Origin: JAUSIF01 sp040901465
Lineage (GTDB): Bacteria > Pseudomonadota > Alphaproteobacteria > Rhizobiales > Xanthobacteraceae
Direction: 5' to 3'
Length of the DNA stretch: 64,000 bases
Assembly (NCBI GenBank): GCA_040901465.1
Contig: JBBDYN010000020.1
Span: forward strand, 94,962-158,961
A program made the position numbers and the translations under genes. Below, in pieces: positions 42,619 to 50,765 of this stretch; position 1 is the first letter of the stretch, and the number at the start of each line of letters is the position of its first letter. The notes below the pieces were generated by a model. It had not been told where the DNA came from. It saw only the letters and a list, made by a program, of their open reading frames with translations, and did not search any database.

Positions 42619-43593
42619 CTACGGCCACTTCACCACAGGCGGTAGCGAGGAGAGGATCGAATCCACGTTGCCGCCCGTCCTGAGGCCGAAGGTCGTGCCG
42701 CGGTCGTACAGGAGATTGAACTCCACATAGCGCCCGCGGCGGACGAGCTGTTCGTCGCGCTCGGCCTCGGCCCAGGGCTTGGCGAAATTCCGGCGCACGA
42801 TTTCCGGATAGACTTCTAGAAACGCGAAGCCGACCTCGCGCACGAAGGCGAAGTCCGCCTCCCAATCGCCGCTGTTGTGCCAGTCGAAGAAGATGCCGCC
42901 GACGCCACGCGGCTCGTTGCGGTGCCTCAGATAAAAATACTCGTCGCACCATTTTTTGTATTTGTCGTAGGGGGCGACCGCCACATGCCGGTCGCAGGCG
43001 AATTTCATCGCCGCGTGAAAGACCTGCGTGTCGGGGTCGTCCTGGCGGCGGCGCGCGTCGAGCATGGGCGTGAGATCGGCCCCGCCGCCGAACCAGGCCT
43101 TGGTGGTCACCACGTGGCGCGTGTTCAAGTGAACGGCGGGCACGTGCGGGTTCAGCGGATGCACGATCAGCGAAATGCCCGAGGCCCAGAAGCGCGGGTC
43201 CTTCTCGGCGCCCGGAATCTCCTTGCGGAACTCGGGGGCAAATTCGCCGCTGACCGTGGAGACGTGCACACCCGCCTTCTCGAACAAGCGGCCGTGCAGC
43301 AACGCCATTTCGCCGCCGCCGCCCGGGTCGGCTTTAGCCGACCCGGGATTTGAATTGCCGATCTCGGGTAAACCCGAGATCGGTTGCACTCCCGTATGGT
43401 CAACGCGATTCCATGGCGTGCGCACGAAGCGGCCGGGCGGGTCTTGGTACAGTTCGGACGGCGCGTCGTCCTCGAGCCTCTCGAGGGTGGCGCAAATACT
43501 GTCGCGCAATTCCTCGAACCAGGCGCGCGTGCGCGCCTTGTGAGTCTCGAGGTCGGGCGACGGCCCGATGCGGCGAACTGCACGTTCAGCCAT
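42619..43593 (-). CDS. hemF: Coproporphyrinogen III oxidase, aerobic (HemF), with in-frame insertion
   Basis: Oxygen-dependent oxidative decarboxylation of coproporphyrinogen III in haem synthesis. Family motifs: GGGGEMALLHGRLFEKAGVH, RFWASGISLIVHPLNPHVP, and VHLNTRHVVTT, GGGADLTPM, FFDWHNSGDWEADFAFVREV in order. At 324 residues it is longer than usual alphaproteobacterial HemF (about 290-305). The excess lies at residues ~66-91, between RFVRTPWNR and the Gly-rich motif, where a palindromic DNA element is read in frame. ATG 43593 overlaps the trmL stop by 8 bp and has GGAGG 8 nt upstream; a longer frame to 43656 is rejected. Confidence 0.95.
   Translation of the reverse strand: MAERAVRRIGPSPDLETHKARTRAWFEELRDSICATLERLEDDAPSELYQDPPGRFVRTPWNRVDHTGVQPISGLPEIGNSNPGSAKADPGGGGEMALLHGRLFEKAGVHVSTVSGEFAPEFRKEIPGAEKDPRFWASGISLIVHPLNPHVPAVHLNTRHVVTTKAWFGGGADLTPMLDARRRQDDPDTQVFHAAMKFACDRHVAVAPYDKYKKWCDEYFYLRHRNEPRGVGGIFFDWHNSGDWEADFAFVREVGFAFLEVYPEIVRRNFAKPWAEAERDEQLVRRGRYVEFNLLYDRGTTFGLRTGGNVDSILSSLPPVVKWP
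43322..43383 (-). repeat. Protein-coding palindromic element inside hemF
   Basis: Two adjacent perfect hairpins. The first has CCCGGGTCGGC (43322-43332) pairing with GCCGACCCGGG (43337-43347) around TTTA. The second has CCGATCTCGGGT (43358-43369) pairing with ACCCGAGATCGG (43372-43383) around AA. A 10-nt AT-rich spacer separates them. On the hemF strand the element is open and encodes PISGLPEIGN then SNPGSAKADPG (residues 71-91). Only one copy of this type was seen in the window. Confidence 0.85.
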
Positions 43594-44053
43594 CCGGGAA
43601 ACCTCCAGTCTGGCGCAGCGCCTCACCGAGCACCATGGCGAGACTGACCGCGACATTCAGGGAGCGCAGGTGCGGTCGCATCGGCACCTTAACACGGGCA
43701 TCCGCGGCGCCGTGAATCGCTTCAGGCACCCCGGACGATTCGCGTCCGCATAAGAGTACGTCATTTGGCGCGAATCCGAAGCCTGCGTAGGACGCGGCGG
43801 CCTTGGTCGTGAGCAGCACGAGGCGCCGGCGCTCGGCGCGGCGCCATTCCTCGAACGCAGCGAAAGTCACATGATTCACGAGCGTTACGTGATCGAGATA
43901 GTCGAGCCCGGCGCGGCGAAAGCCGCGCTCGGTGGCGGCGAAGGACGCGGGCCCGACGATATGCACGGGGACGCCGAGGCAGGCACCGAGGCGCAATATC
44001 GTCCCCGCGTTCTGCGGAATGTCCGGCTCGTAGAGCGCGATTGCCAACGACAT
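43586..44053 (-). CDS. trmL: tRNA (cytidine(34)-2'-O)-methyltransferase
   Basis: SPOUT-fold methyltransferase of 155 residues acting on the wobble base of leucine tRNAs. The N-terminus ALYEPDIPQNAGTILRLGAC is the SpoU motif I of TrmL. The knot-forming C-terminal motifs are VLLCGRESSGVPEAIHG and VPMRPHLRSLNVAVSLAMVL. It is upstream of and overlaps hemF by 8 bp, and divergent from petABC. Confidence 0.95.
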   Translation of the reverse strand: MSLAIALYEPDIPQNAGTILRLGACLGVPVHIVGPASFAATERGFRRAGLDYLDHVTLVNHVTFAAFEEWRRAERRRLVLLTTKAAASYAGFGFAPNDVLLCGRESSGVPEAIHGAADARVKVPMRPHLRSLNVAVSLAMVLGEALRQTGGFPDG

Positions 44054-44289
44054 TTTTTACCGTCGTTCTCGTACGTGCCGGGACAGCGACGCGGCGCAGC
44101 AACCTACCTCCTCGGCGAACGTGCATGACGGAGTGCCGCAGCCCCTACGCTGGACAATAGGGGGTAACGATGCAATTAGAAGCGCTCGAAAAGCGGCGCA
44201 AAATCCGCGCTGCGAGCGGCTAAGTCGATGCTCGGCCCGCCTCGCGGCGACGCGTTTCAGGGATCCGCTGAGGGGCAAGGGACCGAACC

Positions 44290-44808
44290 GTGGCAACGAC
44301 CGCCGAAACCACTCGCCGGGACTTCCTCTATATCGCCACCGCCGCCGTAGGCGCCGTAGGCGCCGCGGCGACCCTCTGGCCGCTGATCCACCAGATGAAT
44401 CCCGATGCGTCGGTGCTCGCGCTCGCCTCAGCCGACGTCGATCTCACGCCGATCGCGGAAGGCCAGATCGTCACCATCAAGTGGCGGGGCAAGCCGGTGT
44501 TCATTTCCCACCGCAGCCAGAAGGAGATCGAAGAGGCGCGCGCGACGCCGCTCGCGGAATTGCCCGACCCGCAGCCCGATCAGGCGCGGGTGAAAGAGGG
44601 CCACGACCAGTGGCTCGTGCAGATCGGCGTGTGCACGCATCTCGGCTGCGTGCCGCTCGGGCATCAGGGCGATTACGACGGCTGGTTCTGCCCGTGCCAC
44701 GGCTCGCACTACGACACGTCCGGCCGCATTCGCAAGGGACCGGCGCCGCTCAATCTCGAAATTCCGCCTTACGTCTTCTTATCCGACACTTCTGTGCGAA
44801 TCGGTTGA
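44290..44808 (+). CDS. petA: Ubiquinol-cytochrome c reductase iron-sulfur subunit (Rieske)
   Basis: Rieske subunit of the bc1 complex, 172 residues. A twin-arginine-type N-terminus (TTRRDFLYIATAAVGAVGAA) doubles as the membrane anchor. The 2Fe-2S ligands are in CTHLGCVPLG and CPCHGSHYD. It takes an electron from ubiquinol at the Qo site. The start is GTG 44290 with AAGGGA upstream. First gene of petABC; the next gene begins 25 bp later. Confidence 0.97.
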   Translation: MATTAETTRRDFLYIATAAVGAVGAAATLWPLIHQMNPDASVLALASADVDLTPIAEGQIVTIKWRGKPVFISHRSQKEIEEARATPLAELPDPQPDQARVKEGHDQWLVQIGVCTHLGCVPLGHQGDYDGWFCPCHGSHYDTSGRIRKGPAPLNLEIPPYVFLSDTSVRIG

Positions 44809-44833
44809 ACGGAAAGCGCGGAGCCCAGGCGCG

Positions 44834-46111
44834 ATGAGCGGACACGGGGACTTTCAACCGCAGAACAAATATCTGCAATGGTTCGAGCGCCGCCTGCCGG
44901 TGCTCGGGCTGATGCATTCTTCGTTCGTAGCGTACCCGACGCCGCGCAACCTGAATTACTGGTGGACGTTCGGCGGCATTCTCACCGTCATGCTGATGGT
45001 GCAGATCGTGTCGGGCGTCGTGCTGGTGATGCACTTCACGCCGACCGCGGCCGGCGCGTTCGATTCCGTCGAGCACATCATGCGCGACGTGAACTATGGT
45101 TGGCTCTTGCGCTACATCCACGCGAACGGCGGGTCGATGTTCTTCCTCGCCGTCTACATCCACATCTTCCGCGGACTTTATTACGGGTCGTACAAGGAGC
45201 CGCGCGAGGTGCTCTGGATCCTCGGCGTGATCCTGTTCCTGTTGATGATGGCGACGGCCTTCATGGGCTACGTGCTGCCCTGGGGCCAGATGAGTTTCTG
45301 GGCCGCGACGGTCATCACCAACCTGTTCTCGGCGATTCCGCTTGTCGGACAATCGATCGTCACGTGGCTGTGGGGCGGCTACGCGGTCGACGAGCCGACA
45401 CTCATGCGCTTTTTCTCGCTGCACTATCTCCTGCCGTTCGTGATTTTCGGCGTTGTGCTCCTGCACGTTTGGGCGCTGCATGTCGTCGGCCAGAACAATC
45501 CGACCGGCATCGACGTAAAGTCGGACAAGGACACGGTCCCGTTCACGCCCTACGCGACGGCGAAGGACAATTTCGCGCTGATCTGCTTCTTCATCCTGTT
45601 CGCGTGGTTCGTCTTTTACATCCCGAACTATCTCGGGCATCCGGACAACTACATCCCGGCCAATCCGCTGCAGACGCCGCCGCACATCGTGCCGGAATGG
45701 TACTTCCTGCCGTTCTACGCGATCCTGCGGGCGATCCCGTCGAAGCTCGGCGGCGTGGTGGCGATGTTCGCGTCGATCGCGGTGCTCGTGTTCGTGCCGT
45801 GGCTCGACACGTCGAAAGTGCGCTCGGCGCGCTACCGGCCGCTCTACAAGCAGTTCTTCTGGATCCTGCTGCTCACCTGTATCGGCCTCGGCTACCTCGG
45901 CTCCAAGCCGCCCGAAGGCATCTATGTGATCTCCGCGCGGATCCTGACGGCTTATTATTTCCTGCACTTCCTGGTGATCCTGCCGCTTCTCGGCTTCATC
46001 GAAAATCCGAAGCCGCTGCCGGCGTCAATCTCGGAATCGGTGCTGAAGAAGACCAAGGGCGGCGCGCCGGCCGCAGCGGGCGCCGTGCGATCGCCGGATC
46101 GGAACGGATAG
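44834..46111 (+). CDS. petB: Cytochrome b subunit of the bc1 complex
   Basis: Inner-membrane cytochrome b of 425 residues, eight helices. Haem-ligating His pairs lie in RYIHANGGSMFFLAVYIHIF and in FSLHYLLPFVIFGVVLLHVW. The Qo-site PEWY is present (VPEWYFLPFYAILR). It carries the proton-motive Q cycle. It ends with a short Lys/Ala-rich tail and a stop 8 bp before petC, so cytochromes b and c1 are separate proteins here. Confidence 0.97.
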   Translation: MSGHGDFQPQNKYLQWFERRLPVLGLMHSSFVAYPTPRNLNYWWTFGGILTVMLMVQIVSGVVLVMHFTPTAAGAFDSVEHIMRDVNYGWLLRYIHANGGSMFFLAVYIHIFRGLYYGSYKEPREVLWILGVILFLLMMATAFMGYVLPWGQMSFWAATVITNLFSAIPLVGQSIVTWLWGGYAVDEPTLMRFFSLHYLLPFVIFGVVLLHVWALHVVGQNNPTGIDVKSDKDTVPFTPYATAKDNFALICFFILFAWFVFYIPNYLGHPDNYIPANPLQTPPHIVPEWYFLPFYAILRAIPSKLGGVVAMFASIAVLVFVPWLDTSKVRSARYRPLYKQFFWILLLTCIGLGYLGSKPPEGIYVISARILTAYYFLHFLVILPLLGFIENPKPLPASISESVLKKTKGGAPAAAGAVRSPDRNG

Positions 46112-46119
46112 GGACGGCG

Positions 46120-46944
46120 ATGCGCAAGCTCACGATCGCGCTGGCATTGCTCGCCGTCATCGCTGCGGCTCCGGCCATCGCGGCCGAGGCGGGGCCGAGG
46201 CCCGAGCGCCAATCCTGGTCGTTCGCGGGGCCGTTCGGTCTCTATGACCGGGCGCAACTGCAGCGCGGCTTCCAAGTCTATCGCGAAGTGTGCGCGCAGT
46301 GCCACGCGCTGAAGTACATCGCGTTCCGCCATCTCGCACAGCCGGGGGGACCGGGCTTCAGCGAGGCGCAGGCGCGCGTTATCGCGGCCGAATACCAGAT
46401 CAGCGACGGACCGGACGACACCGGCGATATGTTCCAGCGCGCGGGCCGGCTCTCGGATCGTTTCCCGCCGCCGGCGCCGAACGAGCAGGCGCTGCGTGCG
46501 CGCTTCGGCGGTGCGCTGCCGCCGGAGTTGTCGATCATCACCAAGGCGCGCGGCTACGAAGTGGGACTGCCGGGCGGCTTGCTCGACTTCTTCCGGCAAT
46601 ACCAGGAGCACGGCGTCGACTATCTCTACGCGCTGCTCACGGGCTACGAGAATCCGCCCGCCGACGTGAAGTTGCCGGCGACGCTGTTCTGGAATAAATA
46701 CTTTCCCGGGCACCAAACCGCGATGCGCAAGCCGCTCACCGACGGCCTGGTCGAATATTCCGACGGCTCGCCGCAGACCGTCGCTCAGTATTCGCGGGAC
46801 GTCGCGGCGTTCCTTGCCTGGACCGCGGAGCCGCATCTCGAGGCGCGCAAGCGCATCGGCTTCCAGGTGATGATCTTCCTGGTCGTGTTCGCAGGGCTCT
46901 TGTACTTCACCAAGAAGAAAGTCTGGTCGGACGCGCACGCCTGA
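46120..46944 (+). CDS. petC: Cytochrome c1 subunit of the bc1 complex
   Basis: Membrane-anchored c-type cytochrome of 274 residues. A Sec signal (MRKLTIALALLAVIAAAPAI, then AAEA) precedes the haem motif VCAQCHALKYIAFRHLA. Conserved PGG, PPPAPNEQALRARFGGALPP, and DYLYALLTGY segments follow. One C-terminal helix (VMIFLVVFAGLLYFT) anchors it to the membrane. It passes electrons from the Rieske centre to cytochrome c. The frame is open across all of petB, but the ATG at 46120 with its signal peptide is clearly the start. Confidence 0.96.
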   Translation: MRKLTIALALLAVIAAAPAIAAEAGPRPERQSWSFAGPFGLYDRAQLQRGFQVYREVCAQCHALKYIAFRHLAQPGGPGFSEAQARVIAAEYQISDGPDDTGDMFQRAGRLSDRFPPPAPNEQALRARFGGALPPELSIITKARGYEVGLPGGLLDFFRQYQEHGVDYLYALLTGYENPPADVKLPATLFWNKYFPGHQTAMRKPLTDGLVEYSDGSPQTVAQYSRDVAAFLAWTAEPHLEARKRIGFQVMIFLVVFAGLLYFTKKKVWSDAHA

Positions 46945-46962
46945 GCGGCGCGACTTGCTTGG

Positions 46963-47112
46963 CTAGCCGTCCTTCTTCATCGGCGGCGAGATGATCGACG
47001 TCGAGCCGGGCTTGCCCTTGTACTGTTGTTGATAGGCGGAGGGGGCCTTTTCCTTCTTCTCCGCCTTCGGTTTTTTCTTTTCGCGCGAGCTGCGCATCTG
47101 ACCCTTGGCCAT
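46963..47112 (-). CDS. Small Lys-rich conserved hypothetical protein (49 aa)
   Basis: Short gene of 49 residues. ATG 47112 has GGAGA 6 nt upstream. The protein is MAKGQMRSSREKKKPKAEKK at the N-terminus, strongly basic, and ends SIISPPMKKDG. Codon use (high third-position GC, few rare codons) fits a real gene. It is convergent with petC. I do not recognise a function; a nucleic-acid- or ribosome-associated role would fit the charge but is only a guess. Confidence 0.65.
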   Translation of the reverse strand: MAKGQMRSSREKKKPKAEKKEKAPSAYQQQYKGKPGSTSIISPPMKKDG

Positions 47113-47206
47113 TTCACTCTCCATCGGTACGGCGGGCCGGTGCCCGGCCGCGACACGTGATTCAGCGTAATCCCGGCGGGCGCCGCGCGCAAAGGGGCCG
47201 CGCTGC

Positions 47207-47398
47207 CTAGACCCGCACGTTCCCCATCATTAGCCCGAAGCCGATCACGCGCAGGATCGCAATCGTGCCCCAGACGATGATGACGAACAGAATCGAGGCC
47301 GGAATGGCGGCGAGCGCGACCTTCAAGAGGACGACAACCAGACGCCAGAATGGGATGCGGAAATCGACGACGGTGACCTGATTGGCGGGCTCGGACAT
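47207..47398 (-). CDS. Small single-pass membrane protein (63 aa)
   Basis: Protein of 63 residues: a short polar N-terminus (MSEPANQVTVVDFRIPFWRL) and then one or two hydrophobic helices (VVVLLKVALAAIPASILFVI onward) ending GLMMGNVRV. It is divergent from apt, with the two starts 78 bp apart. No function is recognised. The lack of stop codons, its hydrophobic pattern and its position argue that it is real. Confidence 0.65.
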   Translation of the reverse strand: MSEPANQVTVVDFRIPFWRLVVVLLKVALAAIPASILFVIIVWGTIAILRVIGFGLMMGNVRV

Positions 47399-47476
47399 GG
47401 CTTGGCTCCCTCATTGCGTTCCGCGGGATGGTCCGACACATTGCGGTCCCCCGCAACAACCGTGCCCGTGACCCCC

Positions 47477-48022
47477 ATGACGCCGTCCGAAGCGCTCGAC
47501 CTCCGCGCCTGCATCCGCACGATCCCGGATTATCCCAAGCCGGGCATCAAATTCCGCGACATCACCACGCTGCTCGGCCACGCGCGCGCGTTCCGCCGCG
47601 CGGTGGATGAGCTGGTGCAGCCGTGGGCCGGCTCCAAAATCGACAAGGTGGCGGGGATCGAGGCGCGCGGCTTCATCATCGGGGGCGCGATCGCGCATCA
47701 GGTGTCGGCCGGCTTCGTGCCGATCCGCAAGAAGGGAAAGCTGCCGCACGATACGGTGCGGGTGGCGTATTCGCTGGAATACGGGATCGACGAGATGGAA
47801 ATGCACAAGGACGGCGTGGCGCCGGGGGAGCGCGTGATTCTGGTCGACGACCTGATCGCGACGGGTGGCACGGCGGAAGGCGCGGTGAAGCTGCTGCGCA
47901 ATATCGGCGCCGAGGTGCTCGCCGCTTGTTTCATCGTCGACCTGCCGGATCTTGGCGGGGCTGACAAAATCCGCAAGCTCGGCGTGCCGGTGCGTACGCT
48001 CGTCGCATTCGAGGGGCATTAG
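47477..48022 (+). CDS. apt: Adenine phosphoribosyltransferase
   Basis: Purine salvage enzyme of 181 residues converting adenine and PRPP to AMP. The PRPP-binding motif is VILVDDLIATGGTAEGA. DYPKPGIKFRDITTLL and GIEARGFIIGGAIA are typical Apt segments. I use ATG 47477 (MTPSEALDLRACIRTIPDYP); the frame extends 25 codons further without conservation. It is convergent with the MaoC pair. Confidence 0.96.
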   Translation: MTPSEALDLRACIRTIPDYPKPGIKFRDITTLLGHARAFRRAVDELVQPWAGSKIDKVAGIEARGFIIGGAIAHQVSAGFVPIRKKGKLPHDTVRVAYSLEYGIDEMEMHKDGVAPGERVILVDDLIATGGTAEGAVKLLRNIGAEVLAACFIVDLPDLGGADKIRKLGVPVRTLVAFEGH

Positions 48023-48027
48023 CCGCC

Positions 48028-48483
48028 TCAGGTGCCGCGCCGTCCGATGAAGACACAGCCCTCGAATTCGAGCACGAGTTCGCCACGCTGATTGACGGCG
48101 GTGATGTGGGAAAACACGATTCCCCATTCCGGACGGGAAGCGAGCTCGCGCTTGCGGATGACCTCGGTTGTGTAGGTAAGCGTGTCGCCGGCGAAAACCG
48201 GCTTCGGCCAGCGCAGTTCTCGGAATCCCGGCGAGATGCCGGTTCGTTCCGGCTCGGCGCCGCGCGCGGCGATTTCGCGCGCCTGCAACTTCATAAAGAT
48301 CGACGCCGTGTGCCAGCCGGAAGCCACGAGCCCGCCGAAATGCGAGCGCGCGGCAACCGCCTCGTCGGTGTGGAACGGCTGCGGGTCGTAGCGCGCGGCG
48401 AATTGCTTGATGTCTTCGGCGCCGAAGGTGTAGTGGCCTAGCTCGCGGCGATCACCGATCGCGATGTCTTCGAAGAATTTCAT
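48028..48483 (-). CDS. MaoC-like (R-hydratase) hot-dog domain protein, gene 2 of pair
   Basis: Hot-dog-fold protein of 151 residues. FAARYDPQPFHTDEAVAARS (D-x5-H type catalytic Asp/His) followed by FGGLVASGWHTASIFMKLQ is the MaoC dehydratase signature. It likely hydrates or dehydrates an (R)-3-hydroxyacyl-CoA, or binds an acyl thioester. Its ATG overlaps the stop of the first MaoC gene (ATGA). The two products could form a heterodimer, as seen in several MaoC pairs. Confidence 0.85.
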   Translation of the reverse strand: MKFFEDIAIGDRRELGHYTFGAEDIKQFAARYDPQPFHTDEAVAARSHFGGLVASGWHTASIFMKLQAREIAARGAEPERTGISPGFRELRWPKPVFAGDTLTYTTEVIRKRELASRPEWGIVFSHITAVNQRGELVLEFEGCVFIGRRGT

Positions 48484-48941
48484 GGCATGGCGTCGTGGTG
48501 GCGGCGCGCAATCAGGAGGGTGCTGGTCAGCGTGACCACGGGCGCGCCGCCCTCATCGAGCAACTCGCTCAAGATGTGCGCGAGTCCCATCCCGGGCCGG
48601 CTCTTGGAGACGCGCTTGTCGAGGACGGTGCAGCGGAGCGTGAGTGGCATTCCCGCGCGCACCGGCTTCAGCCATTTCACTTCCTCGACGCCGGGCGAGC
48701 CGAGGGAAGCGCTCTCGGCGATGAAGCCGTCATACATCATGCGGAACATGAAACAGCAGACGTGCCAGCCGGAAGCCGCGAGGCCGCCGAGCATGGTCTG
48801 TTGCGCGGCCTCCTCGTCGAGGTGCATGGGCTGCGGGTCATATTCGGAAGCGTAGGCGATCATTTCCTCGCGCGTAATCGCGCGCGGGCCGAAGGTCCCG
48901 ACCCAGCCTTCCGGATAGTCCTCGTAATAGCGCTTGGGCAT
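48480..48941 (-). CDS. MaoC-like (R-hydratase) hot-dog domain protein, gene 1 of pair
   Basis: Hot-dog-fold protein of 153 residues, paralogous to its downstream neighbour. The catalytic-type motif is YASEYDPQPMHLDEEAAQQT followed by LGGLAASGWHVCCFMFRMMY. It begins 6 bp after the ychF stop, so the pair may be transcribed from the rplY-pth-ychF promoter. Substrate unknown. Confidence 0.85.
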   Translation of the reverse strand: MPKRYYEDYPEGWVGTFGPRAITREEMIAYASEYDPQPMHLDEEAAQQTMLGGLAASGWHVCCFMFRMMYDGFIAESASLGSPGVEEVKWLKPVRAGMPLTLRCTVLDKRVSKSRPGMGLAHILSELLDEGGAPVVTLTSTLLIARRHHDAMP

Positions 48942-48947
48942 GGCGGC

Positions 48948-50105
48948 TCAGTTCGCGAACCGGAAATGCAACACGTCGCCGTCCTGGACGACGTATTCCT
49001 TGCCCTCAAGTCGGAGCTTACCGGCCTCGCGCGCCCCGGCTTCGCCGTTCAGCGCCACGTAGTCGTCATAGGCGATGGTTTCAGCGCGAATGAAGCCCTT
49101 CTCGAAATCGGTGTGAACGGCGCCGGCCGCCTGCGGCGCGTGGGTGCCGCGGGTGACGGTCCAGGCGCGCGCTTCCTTGGGGCCGCCGGTGAAGAAGGTG
49201 ATCAGGTCGAGCAGCGCGTAGCCGGCGCGGATCAGCCGGTCCAGCCCGGGCTCAGTCAAACCAAGCGCGGCCAGATACTCGCGCTGCTCGGCCTGCGGCA
49301 ATCGCGCGATTTCCGCCTCGATTGCCGCCGAAATAGTGACAACGCCCGGCGGTTTCGGCTGTGCCCCGGCTTTCGCGGTCGCGTGTCCCGGAGGTGGTGC
49401 GTGGCTCGCCGCCTGTTCCGCCACCTTTTCATCGACACGGCGCGACCATGCGTTGCCGGTGGCAGCCGAAGCCTCGTCCACGTTGCAGACGTAGAGCACC
49501 CGCTTGCTGGTGAGGAGACCCAGCGCCCGGAAGGCTGCCTTGTCCTCGTCGGCGATCCAGGCGAGGCGCGCCGGCTTGCCCTCGCGCAGGAAGTCGAGCG
49601 CCGTTTGCACCAGCTCGAACGTCTTGTGGCTCTCCTTGTCGCCGCCGCGCAGGCGTTTCTCCAGGAGTTCGCTGCGGCGCTCGAGGCTTTCGAGGTCGGC
49701 GAGCATGAGCTCGGTCTCGACCGTCTCGATGTCGCGGATCGAATCGACGCCACCCTCGACGTGGGTCACGTCGCTGTCCTCGAAGCAACGGACGACGTGC
49801 GCGATCGCGTCGACCTCGCGGATGTTAGCGAGGAACTGGTTGCCGAGACCTTCGCCCTTGGACGCGCCGCGCACGAGTCCGGCGATGTCGACGAACGTGA
49901 GCTTGGTCGGGGTGATCGCGGCGGACGCGGCGATCCGCGCGACCTCCTCGAGCCGGGGATCGGGCACGGCGACCTCGCCCACGTTCGGCTCGATCGTGCA
50001 AAACGGGTAGTTCGCCGCCTGCGCGAGCGCGGTCTGAGTCAGCGCATTGAAGAGGGTCGATTTGCCGACGTTCGGCAGGCCGACGATGCCGCACTTGAAT
50101 CCCAT
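48948..50105 (-). CDS. ychF: Ribosome-binding ATPase YchF (OLA1 type)
   Basis: Translation-linked P-loop NTPase of 385 residues. The N-terminus is MGFKCGIVGLPNVGKSTLFN with the G1 motif GLPNVGKS. DIAGLVRGASKGEGLGNQFL is the G3 region, and CNVDEAS replaces the NKxD specificity motif, consistent with ATP preference. A coiled-coil insertion and a C-terminal TGS domain (ETIAYDDYVAL onward) follow. It lies between pth and the MaoC pair, on the same strand. Confidence 0.97.
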   Translation of the reverse strand: MGFKCGIVGLPNVGKSTLFNALTQTALAQAANYPFCTIEPNVGEVAVPDPRLEEVARIAASAAITPTKLTFVDIAGLVRGASKGEGLGNQFLANIREVDAIAHVVRCFEDSDVTHVEGGVDSIRDIETVETELMLADLESLERRSELLEKRLRGGDKESHKTFELVQTALDFLREGKPARLAWIADEDKAAFRALGLLTSKRVLYVCNVDEASAATGNAWSRRVDEKVAEQAASHAPPPGHATAKAGAQPKPPGVVTISAAIEAEIARLPQAEQREYLAALGLTEPGLDRLIRAGYALLDLITFFTGGPKEARAWTVTRGTHAPQAAGAVHTDFEKGFIRAETIAYDDYVALNGEAGAREAGKLRLEGKEYVVQDGDVLHFRFAN

Positions 50106-50126
50106 CTTCGATCCGTTGAAGTCTGT

Positions 50127-50732
50127 TCAGGTCGCCGGCTCGGGCGGGGAAACGTTGATGCCCTTGGCGCGCAGCGCGAGGTGGACCCGGTTCTGAAATT
50201 CCTCGGGGCGGCCGCCGACCAGCAATTCCGCATATTCGGCGATCGCGTCGCGGACCGCGTCGACCCAGGGAAATTCATCCTTGGCGAAATCGTCCAGCAC
50301 GTGACCGTGGACCTGCTCCTTGGTCTCGGGCCGGCCGACGCCGATGCGAACGCGCACGTACTCGTTGCCGCAATGGGCGGTGATCGACCGCAAGCCGTTG
50401 TGCCCGGCATTGCCGCCGCCGGTCTTCACGCGCACCTTGGCGGCGGCGAGATCGATCTCGTCGTGAAACACCACGACGTCGCCGAGCGCAATCTTGAAGA
50501 AATTCTGCGCTTCCGCGACCGCGCGGCCCGACTCGTTCATGAAGGTCATGGGCTTCAACAGGAGGATGCGCTCGCCGCCGATCTGGCCTTCGGCGGTTTC
50601 GCCGTGAAAGCGCCGCCGCCACGGGCCGAAGCGATGGCGGCGGTGAATCTCGTCGACGGCGAGAAAGCCGATATTGTGCCGGTTGCCGGCGTAGCGCGGC
50701 CCCGGATTGCCAAGCCCCGCGAGCAGGAGCAT
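50127..50732 (-). CDS. pth: Peptidyl-tRNA hydrolase
   Basis: Releases peptides from tRNAs that drop off the ribosome. Pth has 201 residues. LLAGLGNPGPRYAGNRHNIG holds the catalytic His, and PMTFMNESGRAVAEAQNFF and FHDEIDLAAAKVRVKTGGGN-AGHNG hold the Asp and substrate Asn residues. It follows rplY by 33 bp and precedes ychF by 21 bp, the usual order in rhizobia. Confidence 0.97.
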   Translation of the reverse strand: MLLLAGLGNPGPRYAGNRHNIGFLAVDEIHRRHRFGPWRRRFHGETAEGQIGGERILLLKPMTFMNESGRAVAEAQNFFKIALGDVVVFHDEIDLAAAKVRVKTGGGNAGHNGLRSITAHCGNEYVRVRIGVGRPETKEQVHGHVLDDFAKDEFPWVDAVRDAIAEYAELLVGGRPEEFQNRVHLALRAKGINVSPPEPAT

Positions 50733-50765
50733 GGGCAGCCTCCGCGGCCACGCGAACGGGCGCCG

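Noticed and set aside
44878..46944. Open frame of 688 codons running through petB into petC
   Set aside because: The upstream half is an off-frame reading of petB in high-GC DNA. petC starts at 46120 with a signal peptide.
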